Assembly (NCBI RefSeq): GCF_000143415.4
Contig: NW_003314343.1
Span: 629,883 to 693,882, forward strand
DNA: 64,000 bases
Reading direction: 5' to 3'
Origin: Selaginella moellendorffii
Taxonomy: Eukaryota; Streptophyta; Lycopodiopsida; Selaginellales; Selaginellaceae
A program made the position numbers and the translations under genes. Below, in pieces: positions 31,445 through 41,851 of this stretch (positions within the stretch are counted from its first letter, which is position 1; each line of letters starts with the position of its first letter). The notes beneath the pieces are model-generated. The model was not told where the DNA came from. It worked only from the letters and a program-made list of their open reading frames with translations, and made no database searches.

Positions 31445-33605
31445 TCAATCACAACTAAAAAAAGTTAGAATGCCTTTGGAAGTGACTGGAAAGGGAGGTC
31501 TGTTACACCAACAAGATACATGATCTGTTGCAGCTACCCAGTCTCTCCAGGTGGGTTCGTCCTTTATGACAAAGTGAACCTACAATTTTGAACACAGAAT
31601 AACAAAGGCATGTCTAATCCAGGGCATCTTACCTCAATGGACGCTTTAGCAGTTTTGAGTGCCTTTTGTACACTTTCTACAGCAATCCTTGCCACTTTAT
31701 TCAGAGGAAACCTGAAACACAATGCAAACTCAGTATACAAGAGGTAAGGTGTGAGTACAAACCCGCCATATCCGCACAAGATAGCTGGGAACGCTATGTG
31801 CTTAACGCCCTCCTTGCAAGCAAGTGTTATAGCGTTCCTGTAATAGATAAAGCACAATGTATCAAATTTGCTACACACTCTGGCATACCTGTAAGTGAGA
31901 CCAAGATACTCAGCAGCTTCCATGTCCCTGTCTTTGTAGTATTTTGGGCCTTGAATAACAATGATTTTAGGTGCTGGCAGTCCTCCTGAAGGGCTGAGAA
32001 ACAAGTCCGTTAAAAGTTTTGAAAGGAAATGAGGAAAGACAGGTACATGATATCCAAGCCAGGAAAGAAACCAGTAGCAAACCACGAACCAGTAGCAATA
32101 CATATTTCTGAAAAGAGAAAATCTCATGTCAAATGCCAAACACCCTTTGCTTTACCTCTGTGTATCTGACCTCCAACAGGAACTACAATAGCGTCATTCT
32201 TTCCGTCTACAAACCACTCTTTTATGTCCCCGTTTTTAATCACGAACTTGCAAGAGCCGACTTTACAAACAAGCTTGAGGTCCTTTTCCTGATCAAAAGC
32301 CACTAAATCTCAAACCACAAACTCGGATAAACAAACAAAACGAGAGGTAGATTTGAACCTTGAGGTTCATCACTCTTATGCAGGGGTCCCTGGGAGGTCC
32401 GGGCTTGCAAGAGGTAAAGGGTTCGGGTACTTGAGGGTTCCCATTGACTGAAAACAGAAATAAGGTTATATAGCTATAATTGATGTACTGTACGTACCTA
32501 GGGGAAGGAAACCATCGGGTCTAACATCATATAACTCCATCGCTTGTTCGTCTTCAGACTCATCCGGGTCTTCAGGCACATCTTCATCTTCAGACTCAGA
32601 TTCGTCCGCAGGCTCGGGATTTAAATCGACTGGGTTTTCCTCTATGTCCTCTGTGGCGCTGTGTAGCTGTCCACTCACCTCTTGAGTCACTCCATTGGCC
32701 ACTTTCTGTCGTCCAACAGGAACTACTGCGAATGTCCTGCAATCATCAGATCCTACATCGGCAATCTGGCGGCAAGCTTCCTCGAGGCCCTGTACTAGTT
32801 CGCCCATTACAAGCTTGTTTGCAGATCAGAAGCATACAATACTCACAAGTGCGTCAATCCGAGTGGTGAAAACGCTTGTAAAATCGCTATCCATGTGATA
32901 ATTTAGGTGTCTCGACGCAACGATTAGGTAAGTGTCTGCTGTAGTCAGCCGCTCCTGTACACACTTTCAGAACAAATTTTAACAAAAGAGTAAGTACCTT
33001 GTGGTAATAAAAAGGTAGAGTGCTACTTTGCGGGGGTCTAGCATTTTTGAGAAGGTAGAGAGAACTTGGACGGGTTAGCTTTTCGTCCTTCCCACTTCGG
33101 CACAGTATCACCAACGCAACGGCCTGGCCAAATACATACACATGTGCGTCTCCAAGCACCACCACCAAGGACCTGTTTTGCGCACACCAATCCTATAAAA
33201 CCAAAGTAAACATTCACAGAAACAGCAATAATTCATCTGACAAGAAGAGAGATTACCACATACCCGGCAATCTGATGATCCTACCAGAGCCCGCAGCTCT
33301 TCATTCATCCTGCAAAAGGACCACCGATATTTTAAAAAAGTACAATACACATACTCTTACTTTGTGAATGCGAGCTCCAGAGCTCGTGGAGTACCGAATG
33401 CTGACAGCTCCAGAGATGCTCGAATGTGATCCATGAGTCGAGATCGACGTAACTTGAGAAGTTCGAGATGTACAGAATAGAGGTGCACATCTCTTACGTC
33501 CGGATAAGCTGCATGGAAAATTAGCACAACTCGCTCCTGCACTCTCCCTAGCTCTGGCAAGCACACGATACGTGCAGTCGCATCCTGGGGCGGCTCGACT
33601 ATCAC
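31445..33605 (-). CDS. PP2C-like (catalytically dead) region fused to a macro domain, 11 exons
   Basis: Exons (5' to 3' on the minus strand): 33605-33361, 33309-33264, 33192-32998, 32954-32847, 32789-32498, 32447-32359, 32288-32156, 31985-31889, 31837-31763, 31711-31633, 31579-31445. All borders are GT-AG and in phase, giving about 497 codons. Residues about 320-470 are a macro domain (KNGDIKEWFVDGKNDAIVV, YRNAITLACKEGVKHIAFPA, GYGGFPLNKVARIAVESV). Macro domains bind or hydrolyse ADP-ribose. Here the NAAN loop and the next helix are missing, but the Gly-rich GYGGFP loop remains. Residues about 60-220 resemble PP2C phosphatases (ALELAFTKMNEELRAL, VVVLGDAHVYVF, LTTADTYLIVAS, GSDDCRTFAVVPVG), with ASDGLWD replaced by ASRHLNY and no DGHGG. 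An acidic linker joins them. The start is unsure: the frame opens at a GTG, and the first in-frame ATG is at 33434. Confidence 0.8.
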
Positions 33606-33815
33606 TGCCTCAGCACAGCCCTAAGCCCTGTAGCCTTTTTACGTTAGAGTTATTTTTAGGGCGTCACGTGGTTAGCGTTTTCCAAATCACAAAAAATTGT
33701 TCAAGGCTCTTTCTAATCCAAAAAGGCATGAAGCCCAGCTGTAAAGGTGAGTTCACCTTTTTCTCGTTTCTCTATATAAACGGGCTTTCTGTATTAGGTT
33801 CTCTCGTGAAGGTTT
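33606..33815. promoter_or_regulatory. Divergent promoter between the macro-domain gene and the GDSL gene
   Basis: Only 210 bp separate the two frames. A G-box CACGTG lies at 33665-33670 and TATATAAA at 33773-33780, about 36 bp before the GDSL ATG. On the macro-gene side TTAGGGC words (complement of GCCCTAA) resemble site II/telo elements of housekeeping promoters. No TATA is visible for the minus strand. Confidence 0.55.
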
Positions 33816-34784
33816 ATGAAGACGTGGTCGAAGATTTTAGTGTTCGTGTTTGCGATCTTGGCTCTCTGCGCGTGCGTGTATGGGAAGTCAGTTCCTCAAC
33901 TTCGGACTATCTACATGGGAGACTCAATCTTTGATGTTGGAACTAACAAGTACGTGAAGAACTCTGTTTCTCGTTGTGATTTTGTGCCGTATGGGAAGAC
34001 AAGGTATAACAAGCCATCAGGAAGGTGTAGTGATGGGTTTATAATTCCAGATCTGATAAACAAAGTGATCGGTTTGCCCTTTTCAAAACCATTCTTGGCC
34101 TTGAAAGCTGGGAGCCAACTTCCACTAAGTATCAACTTTGCGTCAGACGGTAGTGGACTACTTGATTCTACTCACTCAGACTGGGGTGTCGTCTCGTTTA
34201 ATGAGCAGCTAAAACAACTTGGACAGCTAGTCAACAAGATCCCCATGATGAATCTCAATGACTTTGTGGTTGTGATATCATCGGGTGGCAATGACATTGC
34301 GGCAAATCTTCAAAACCTTGCTAATGTAGACTTGGAGGCAATGCTAGTGTTATTGGAGAAAGGCTTGGAGCAACTTTATAAATATGGATTCAGGAAGATT
34401 GTCTATTCTAGCCTTGGGCCGTTAGGGTGTGTGCCTATTGTCACGTCGGATGGAAATTGTGTAAGAGAGATCAACGATTTAGTAGAACAATTCAATTGGC
34501 AAGCTCGGGAGATTGTTTTGGGGGTGGCAAGGAAATTCCCAGGGATGAGAGGTGCATTTGTTGATGGCTATTCACTGATCAAATCGTACGTGGAGAACCC
34601 AATTAAGTTTGGATTCCAGAATGGAGGGGGTTGTTGCCCCAATTGCCTATCACACAAAAATACCTTGAGCGGGCTGTGCAGGAATCCAAGTGATTATGTT
34701 TTCTGGGATTTAATTCACCCAACAGAGCACACGTACACACTAGTGACGAAAGAATTCATGAAACAAATCAAGAAAATCTTGTAA
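33816..34784 (+). CDS. GDSL-type esterase/lipase, secreted, intronless
   Basis: A 322-residue frame starts at an ATG just after the TATA box. Residues 1-23 are a signal peptide (MKTWSKILVFVFAILALCAC), so the enzyme should be secreted to the wall. The SGNH-family blocks are all present: block I MGDSIFDVGTNKY with the nucleophile Ser, block II NFASDGSGLLD with Gly, block III SSGGNDIAAN with Asn, and block V FWDLIHPTEHTY with the Asp-His pair. GPLGCVPIV is also typical. The family hydrolyses acyl esters such as lipids, cutin monomers or acetylated polysaccharides; the substrate cannot be told. It is somewhat shorter than the usual 350-390 residues, and most plant relatives have about five exons, so an intronless copy may be retroposed. 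Confidence 0.92.
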   Translation: MKTWSKILVFVFAILALCACVYGKSVPQLRTIYMGDSIFDVGTNKYVKNSVSRCDFVPYGKTRYNKPSGRCSDGFIIPDLINKVIGLPFSKPFLALKAGSQLPLSINFASDGSGLLDSTHSDWGVVSFNEQLKQLGQLVNKIPMMNLNDFVVVISSGGNDIAANLQNLANVDLEAMLVLLEKGLEQLYKYGFRKIVYSSLGPLGCVPIVTSDGNCVREINDLVEQFNWQAREIVLGVARKFPGMRGAFVDGYSLIKSYVENPIKFGFQNGGGCCPNCLSHKNTLSGLCRNPSDYVFWDLIHPTEHTYTLVTKEFMKQIKKIL

Positions 34785-35386
34785 ATTCACAGAGCATGCT
34801 CATTCACAGAGCTTGCAACCAGGCAGAAGAAAGCTGCCGAATGGAAGCAACGTATCCACCCTTCGTCTGTTCTTCATTGCGAGCTGGCAATTGTGAGGCA
34901 TCAGCAGTTTCTTTCTACTTCGACATGGAGCAACATGCCCCTCCAGCTATGACCAGCTCTAGGCCTTGCTTTACCACAGTTGCTCCCACCAGCGAGGCCA
35001 TATTTTTCTTTCGACGGTGACGAAGGTGATGGATTTGATATTCATCACGACTACAGCAGCTTTCAAGTGGGACATTCAGCACTCAGGCAAGACCTTATCA
35101 CATCCCCACACAACAGACTCACAGCAGCAGTGTGATCTCTTCAGCTGCAAGCATGCCAGATAGTTTTCATCAGCATCACCGCTTCCTACAACCGCTCAGA
35201 ACGCCTTCTACTCTTCCACAATCCCTCTGCTTGATGATAATATGATGGACCAGAAGGAAAGTTTCAGCTGACAACCCAATGGCTATTTATTCTGAAAGGT
35301 TTTTCGTCTCAAAGAAGATGTGCAAGTGCTTCTCTACTTAAGGAAATTGATTGGCTAGTTCTGTTAATAGTTCATATAATAAAAAA
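34785..35386. other. No gene recognised
   Basis: 3' flank of the GDSL gene and leader of the PPR pseudogene. One frame near 35000-35110 reads FDGDEGDGFDIHHDYSSF and then stops; I do not recognise it. Confidence 0.3.
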
Positions 35387-37348
35387 ATGTCTTACATGGT
35401 CTCCCAATCCATGAGAATTTTTGAGTCAACCAGTGTCAACGAAAGGATGCTTCATGAGTTGACCAGCAAGAGGAATTTGGAGGAGGCCAAGGCTTACCTT
35501 CAAAACCGAAATGTTTCTGATGCAATCTTTATATTTCATGGAATTCCTGTCAGGGATTTGATCACTTGGAACGTAATGCTATCAGCATATGCTCATGAAG
35601 GGCATATTCAAGATTGTTTTAAGGTATTTCAAGAGATGCCTGAGAGGGATCAGGTCAGCTGGAATTCGGTGCTGGGAGCAGTTTGCTCTACCCCATAACA
35701 TATCAACTTAGCGCTACAAATTTTCCATCTCATCCCCAAGAGAACGCTCAGCTCCTACAAGACACTACTCCACTGTCTATGTGAAGCTGGTCTCGTTGTC
35801 AATGCAAGAGAGCTGTTTGATCGAATGCCCGAGAGAGATCTCCTCACTTGGAACACGATGATTGCCACAAATTCTGGAGATGGATCGATCGATCAAGCAC
35901 AAAGAGTCTTTGATGAGATGAAAGAGAGAAGCTTGGTGTCATTTACGTGTGCCATCAATCTCTACTCGCAAGCCGGAAATATGGACATGGCCAAGAACAT
36001 TTTTTTTTGCGATATGCCATGCTGGGATCTAATCTCTTCCAGCGCAATGCTAACAGCGTTATCTCGTCATGGGGATTTGATCAAAACCGAGTTTTTGCTC
36101 GAAAAAATCCCGAAGCTTGAAATGGCGCTCTTGACGACAATGATCGGATTATACGCGCAAAGTGGGCAGATAGAGAAATCCAAAACACTATTTATTTGCC
36201 CTTCCTTTTCAGACAAGGATGAAATTTTCTGGAATTCAATGCTTACAGAAATTGCCGTGAATGGGCAATTGTAGCAAGCAGAGAGTTTCTTCCAGGTTAT
36301 ACCCAACAAGGGTGTTGTGACATAGACATCAATAATGATGTGTTATGCCATGCACGGATACGTGGATAGGGCGAAAGAGATATTTGGTTTGATGCCCGAG
36401 CACGATGCTATTGCTACAAACACGATGCTCGCTGCAATTACTCTAACTGGGGATATTCCAAAATGCCTGGAGTTCTTTCACGCGATCCCGGCAAGGAGCT
36501 CCACCTCATGGAGCACTATGATTGCTGCGCTTGCTAGGGCGGACGATACTCTCGATCGCACCAGGGATCTCTTTGACAGGATGCCAGTAGCCTTCAAGCG
36601 ACCGTGGAGTGGGATGATGGGCGCTTGCTGCCGCAAGGGCGATTGGCGAGGCGTGATCGATCTCTTCTCGGAGATGAGCACGCTCGAATCGCCCGACGAG
36701 CTGTGCTTCGTGGCGCTCTTGATCGCTTGCAGCCAGCAAGGGGGACTGAGTGATGGGGAGGGCGAAATTCGCGTCGATGGGCAGGGATTTTGGAATGGCA
36801 GCCACGAAGCAGCACTATAGCTGCTTGATCGATGCTTATGGAGATTCAAGTGCCTAGTCGCAGAGAAGTGGGAGCCTGGCAGTTCACAGCCAAGACCACA
36901 TGCTAGAGGCAAGATTGAGACCATAACAAGGAGCAAAGAGTGTGCAAGTAAGTTCAAGACCAAGAACCAAGTTTTGGGTAGTTGATTGATGAGTTTTTCA
37001 TATGCTTTTTCTCATCAGCTCTCCATGCTCATCATCTCAGACTAACTAGGCACGATTCAGGCTTAGATTCAGACTTGGATTAGCCGCCTGAAGAGGTAAA
37101 GATGATGTCGCAGTAGTTATGCCCACGTGGCAATAGCTTTATGTATATGTACACAATCATATACAGATACAGTTCTTCCTCCTCGTGTGCGCGCCTCTCC
37201 GCTTCCGCTTCCTACTAACAGATCCTGCATCAAATTCAAGGATTTCGGCATGGCGATCGACGCGGCACGGCAGATCCTCCGCTTAGATCCACGAAATCCC
37301 AGAGCCTATGTGTTTTTGGCCAGCATTTGTAGTAGTCAAGAGCCCTAG
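35387..37348 (+). pseudogene. PPR pseudogene with three nonsense codons in one frame, plus later shift and insertion
   Basis: From an ATG at 35387 a single frame runs to about 36750 with PPR motifs throughout (LITWNVMLSAYAHEGHIQD, DLLTWNTMIATNSGDGSID, MMCYAMHGYVDRAKEIF), mostly 31-residue S-type units. It is interrupted only by stops at 35696 (TAA), 36272 (TAG) and 36323 (TAG). Each could arise from CAA, CAG or TGG by one C-to-T or G-to-A change. Near 36750 the frame shifts, and the conserved MGRAKFASMGRDFGMAATKQ block follows. After about 380 bases of unrelated sequence an E-motif-like AARQILRLDPRNPRAYVF appears at about 37250-37340. No DYW domain. It is the same type as the intact gene at 8450-10162. 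Confidence 0.85.
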
Positions 37349-37370
37349 CTCTGGGTTCTTGAGAGAATGA

Positions 37371-39245
37371 ATGAGATACTGCAATGCGGGCAGGGCGCGC
37401 GGGATCGCGAGGATTTCCAGGTATTTTGGCGAGCCAAGCGATGGCGCTGGCCCGGCGGCAGAGTTTCTTGCGGCATTGAGGGCTTGCGGCGTCTTGAAAG
37501 ATCTGGAACTCGGCAAGATCATCGCGGGCAAGGTCGGCAAGATAGACAAGTATGCCCAGACAGCGATCATCGATATGTATTCCAGGTGTGGAGAGATTGG
37601 AGAAGCTCGGAAGTTCTTTGACAGTCACATCCAGTTCCGCGATGCTGCTCCCTGGAACGCGATGATCCTGGGATATGTGAGGAACGATCGGAGCTCTCTG
37701 GCGCTGGAACACTTTGCCAGGATGAGAGGATCGGCTTGCGAGCCAGATGGTCGATCGTTTGTGGCTGGATTGGCGGCTTGTTCTAGCCTGGCAACGAAAG
37801 AACAGGGAGAGCTCATCGATGGAAAGCTCGTGAAACTGGAGAGTTTGGCGAGAGGGATGGCTCTTTACTCTGACGCTGCGAAGAAGGATTGTCACACAGA
37901 GATCTTCGTCGCGAACTCCATGCTGGATTTGTGTGGGAAATGCGGGAGCTTGGTGGATGCTCGCAAGATTTTCGACAACATGGACTGCCACGACGTGGTC
38001 TCGTGGACGTCGCTGATCCTGGTCTACGCGGAGAACTGTGAAGAAGAAATCGCTCTCGAGTTGATCGAGCTTATGGAGTGCAGTGGCTGCTCTCCAAACT
38101 CTCGGACGTTCGTGGCCGGATTGATGGCTTGCTCGAGTTTGGCAGTGAAAGATCATGGCAGGCTTCTCAAAGTGAGGTGCCTGGAGAAAGGCAGGGATTT
38201 GCACCGTCGAGCAGTGGAAAGTGGCTGCGGGGGTGATGTTTTCGTGGCCAGCGCTCTCATCGACATGTACTCGAGGTGTGGAAGCTTGGTGGACGCCGAG
38301 AACGCCTTCGCAACTATCACACCTTCTCGCGATGGGGTTCCGTGGAACGCACTGATCCACGGGTGTGTTCTCAACGGCAAGAGCGAGCTGGCTCTGGAGA
38401 AGTTCCAGCGGATGAAAGCCACTGGCTGCGCTCCAAACGATCGAACTTACATTGCCGTGCTCGTGGCTTGCTCGAGCTTGGCCACTGCTTCCAAGGAAGA
38501 AGAAGATGGACGAGGTTTTTCCAAAGCGAGATGCTTGGAGAAAGGACTGGCAATCCATGCCGAAGCTGCGAAGTCCCAGCTCGATTCAGACGCCTACGTC
38601 GCGAGCGCTCTGGTGGAGATGTACGCCAGGAGTGGAAGCATGGAGGACGCTCTTGCCGTTTTCCGGAAGATGGTGCCATGCCCGTCGGTGACAGCTTGGA
38701 ACTCGATGATCTTGGGATATGTAGCAAGCGGGGAGAGCGATGTAGCTCTCAAGTTCTTCGCCAGCATGGACGAGCGGCCGGATTCACAGAGTGTGTGTCG
38801 AGCTTAGCCGCGAGAGAAGAAGGGGACGATCATCGGAGAAGGAAGAGTTTCTGGCTCCAGAGAGGGATTGATCTTCACGATCGAGCAGCCGAGCAGGGGT
38901 GTGATTCCGACGTCTACGTCGCATGCACGCTGGTGGATATATACTCCAAGTGTGGTAGCATGGATCGAGCTCGCAGAGTCTTTGACGGGAAGTGAGATCC
39001 AGCGAGCGTGAGCGTGGTGGCCTTGAACGCGCTGCTGCTGGGCTATGCCGAGAATGGAGAACCCGAGCTGGCTCTGGAGATCTTCGAGCGCTACGAAGAA
39101 ACGTCCCAAGTTAAAGAGAGAACATGTGGCGTGCTCGAGCATGGTGAAATCGATAGGAGTTCCCGAGCGGCGAAATCTTCTCGAGAGAGGGAGGAGGATC
39201 CACTCAAGAGCCAGGAGGAAGTTCTTCGATGACAACGTCTTCGTC
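37371..39245 (+). pseudogene. PPR pseudogene (PLS type), truncated by a duplicated segment
   Basis: An open frame of 478 codons from 37371 has clear long PPR units (IIDMYSRCGEIGEARKFFD, SMLDLCGKCGSLVDARKIF, ALIDMYSRCGSLVDAENAF, ALVEMYARSGSMEDALAVF) with conserved KCLEKG/ARCLEKGLAIH insertions between them. Near 38770 the frame shifts, and further PPR sequence continues (TLVDIYSKCGSMDRARRVF, then a TGA near 38994, then NALLLGYAENGEPELALEIF). At about 39245 a last unit (FFDDNVFVAC) passes straight into copy 2 of the duplicated segment, so the C-terminus was lost there. If the first 478 codons are still translated the product would lack E and DYW regions. Confidence 0.8.
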
Positions 39246-40485
39246 GCCTGTGAGGGAGATTTTCTAGTTGTACACCAGGAGCTCACTCTTGACATGAACA
39301 TACCCAAAACTTGGATGTTTCAGCCTCCAGTATACAAAAGATCATACCCACCAAATATACATGATGTGATCCAATATTTAGTGCAGAGTACTCATCTCGG
39401 ATTTCAAAAAGGTGGTAGTGAATAGCCTTGGGTGAGAGCCAAAAGAGTGAAACATAGTGAACACTATGATATGAGCTATTGCCTCTACAAGATTTTTCTG
39501 GCTACAAAAATGCATCACAGAAGGGGCCAACTAGAGCAATGAGTGGCACAAAAGAAAGAGGTGGAAGGCAGCTATCAAGAAAGATTGCAGATAAAGCTTT
39601 ATAAACTTTGAAATTGAGAATTACACGTAGCCCAAAGTCCACTTAAGCCAAGGATGTGCAAAATCAAAGCAGACATAGGGCAACAAAACTGCCCAAAGTA
39701 CATTTTCTTAAGAACTTGAAAAACATTGCAGTTTGGATGCTATCGGCCTTGAGGACGAGTAAAAATTTCTGCTTCTTGCCAGTGAACAGATGGGACCCAA
39801 AGTCCATGTATGTTTGTGGATCCATAGCCAAGCTTGAGCATGGATCCCTTCTTTAGAACCATTATTCTTTCCAGAGATTTCTTTCCGTGCTGCTACTCAA
39901 TCTCTGTGCAAGAGCTGCAAGGTAGCCATGAAATTTGACTCTTCATCTGGCTTGCCATTCTAGAATTAACGAATTCCAAGACACACTCACCATGGAAAAG
40001 AGCTCTCATTGGTGGACTTCCCCGCCCTAAGGATTGCAAGAAGACGAGGTTTTGCATGTGGATGCCAAGGAGTGCCAGCGACAATGCCTGGAGAACCTCG
40101 TTTGTGTATAATTTAGAATTAATATTAAAGAATATTTTAAAATATGCTTGAATATTCTCCATATCTAAGGGTTTAAAATTTAATGAGGGTATTTTTATCA
40201 CAAATACTATATTTTAAAAAAAAATTCATTTTGAGGATTATGGAGATAATGGAGTAATTCAGAGAAAATAAATATCAAGCTGCTATTAACATAAAAAAAG
40301 GTAAATTTGAATAACAGTGGCCTATGGAACTTAATATCATAAATTAATGAAGGATCAATGGAATAGGTGTTTCGATTAGTTAAATAATTTGTTATGTGTT
40401 ACAACACTTGATTTTCTTAATAGTAGTGTTATTTCTATTTAATGTTATTTATTAAACCATGTTATTAAAATAATAATTGTAAAAG
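39246..40485. repeat. Duplicated segment, copy 2 (lacks the gypsy insertion)
   Basis: It matches 12614-13870 plus 18890-18990. At about 40370 it reads straight through the place where copy 1 holds the 5-kb gypsy element, though about 70 bases around that site are also missing here. The left junction is inside a PPR unit. No terminal inverted repeat or target duplication was found at the ends. Confidence 0.85.
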
Positions 40486-40879
40486 TTTGAGTAAAAACCT
40501 TATAATATGTTGCACAATGAATTTTTTTATTATATAAGCCTCCTGAAAATAATTATTATAAAGTTTGAAAAGCCTCAGTACCTTCTTAAAACATTAACTC
40601 GTCAAGAAATTTTCTTAAAAAGAAAACGTATTGGAAAGCCTGTGGCAAAAGCGCCTCCGAACCAAATCAGAGAGCATACTTCTTTTGAGAAAATAATCGT
40701 TGTGGACATGAATCAGAGAGGGGTAGCAGAACGAGGGCTTGTTTGAAGATCTGCAAAGAAAAAATGAAGCTTATTATAAAGTGAACACGTCATCTTAAGA
40801 GGAGACATTGCCAGCCGTGATCTGAAATGCCTATGTCATAAAAACCTAGAAAAAGGGAAGTGAAAAACCTAAGGGTACA
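40486..40879. other. Upstream region of the F-box gene
   Basis: A 79-codon frame at 40507-40746 (KRKRIGKPVAKAPPNQIREH) has no recognised domain and may be chance. The remainder is the promoter and leader of the F-box gene; no clear TATA box was found. Confidence 0.3.
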
Positions 40880-41851
40880 ATGGGTGCGAGGAGGAGGACA
40901 ACGACGACACTGCCGCAGGAGCTTGTGGAGGAGATATTGCTCAAGCTGCCCTACTCGTCGCTCATCATTGCCAGGTCCGTTTGCAAGGCGTGGAAAGCAG
41001 CGGCGGACAGCACCAGCGTCAAGAGCAGGTACAGGGACAGTGGTCACTTCTTCGCCGATGCCAATTCCATCACGGACAGCAGCGACAAGCTCATGCGATG
41101 GGCGCCGCGCGGTGATAGTCCGGATGTGCTGTGCGCAATCTCGTCCGCGGACCAGCGTTGCTTGCTGGCTCGCTCTACACAACAGAGGAAGCTCTACCTT
41201 GGGAATCCTTTTCTCAACGTGTGGCAAGAGATTCCCTACAAGGTTTTCGGCGACTGGTCCAGGGCTTGCATCCTGCGCAACAAGATTGTGGTGTGGTGCG
41301 CTGATGGCACGCTTTTCACCTGGACACAAGGAGACGAGGGTTGGTCCAACATCGAAAGTCCTGTGGCTGAAGAATCCGAATCTGACTCCGAAACTGAATT
41401 TGTGTTGAAGCCTGTGGTGAATGGCAACAAACTGTTTTGCCTGGATTCCTTGCGCTACCCGAATCTGTTGGAGTTCGACACCACAAGTAATAGCTTCTCG
41501 TATACTGAGAATGTCTTGCCCAATGGCGAGGACAATTACCTCGCCGGCGCTTGGAAGTCCAAGCTCTACGTAGGGATAGTGATTGACAGCGAGCGTAAGG
41601 TCCAGATCTTGGAGCTTGAGCGGGAACGTAGCGTGGTGCTCAGGCTGGTGAGCGAGTATGTGATTGATTTCCAGGCCAATGACGGGGTCTGGTTCATTGG
41701 TCAATCTGGGAAATACCTGAATTTTTGCGGGGAAGATTGCCACTTGAAGAAGACGGAGACGACCTACTTCTCCTACGACATGGATGCCGGGACTTGGGAC
41801 AAGCAAATGCACCGGGCTGCCTCCGCAGCTGTCAACATAGTGTTACATTGA
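40880..41851 (+). CDS. F-box protein
   Basis: A 323-residue intronless frame begins with ATG in a good context (ACAATGGG). Residues about 11-50 form an F-box (LPQELVEEILLKLPYSSL ... ARSVCKAWKAAADS), which docks on SKP1 in SCF ubiquitin ligases. The rest is a C-terminal recognition domain with Trp-containing beta-strand-like repeats (WQEIPYKVFGDW, LFTWTQGDEGW, GVWFIGQSGKYLNF, YDMDAGTWDKQ), resembling the kelch/FBA-type propellers of plant F-box proteins. An acidic loop (EESESDSETE) lies near residue 160. The target is unknown. Such genes are often in large, fast-changing families. The coding region is GC-richer than its flanks and shows no breaks. Confidence 0.9.
   Translation: MGARRRTTTTLPQELVEEILLKLPYSSLIIARSVCKAWKAAADSTSVKSRYRDSGHFFADANSITDSSDKLMRWAPRGDSPDVLCAISSADQRCLLARSTQQRKLYLGNPFLNVWQEIPYKVFGDWSRACILRNKIVVWCADGTLFTWTQGDEGWSNIESPVAEESESDSETEFVLKPVVNGNKLFCLDSLRYPNLLEFDTTSNSFSYTENVLPNGEDNYLAGAWKSKLYVGIVIDSERKVQILELERERSVVLRLVSEYVIDFQANDGVWFIGQSGKYLNFCGEDCHLKKTETTYFSYDMDAGTWDKQMHRAASAAVNIVLH

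Noticed and set aside
32790-32846. A 33-bp intron ending at CAAACAAG
   Set aside because: It would be unusually short. Using the next in-phase acceptor GTACAG gives a 57-bp intron, the usual size in this window.
35696-36325. RNA editing that restores the three PPR stop codons
   Set aside because: U-to-C editing in plants is organellar and this is a nuclear locus. Methylation-driven mutation explains the stops more simply.
37236-38558. Minus-strand frame of 440 codons
   Set aside because: It is antisense to PPR units of the locus at 37371. Its repeating pattern mirrors the PPR period and it has no domain of its own.
40790-41812. Minus-strand frame of 340 codons
   Set aside because: It is antisense to the F-box gene; the F-box motif on the plus strand decides the coding strand.
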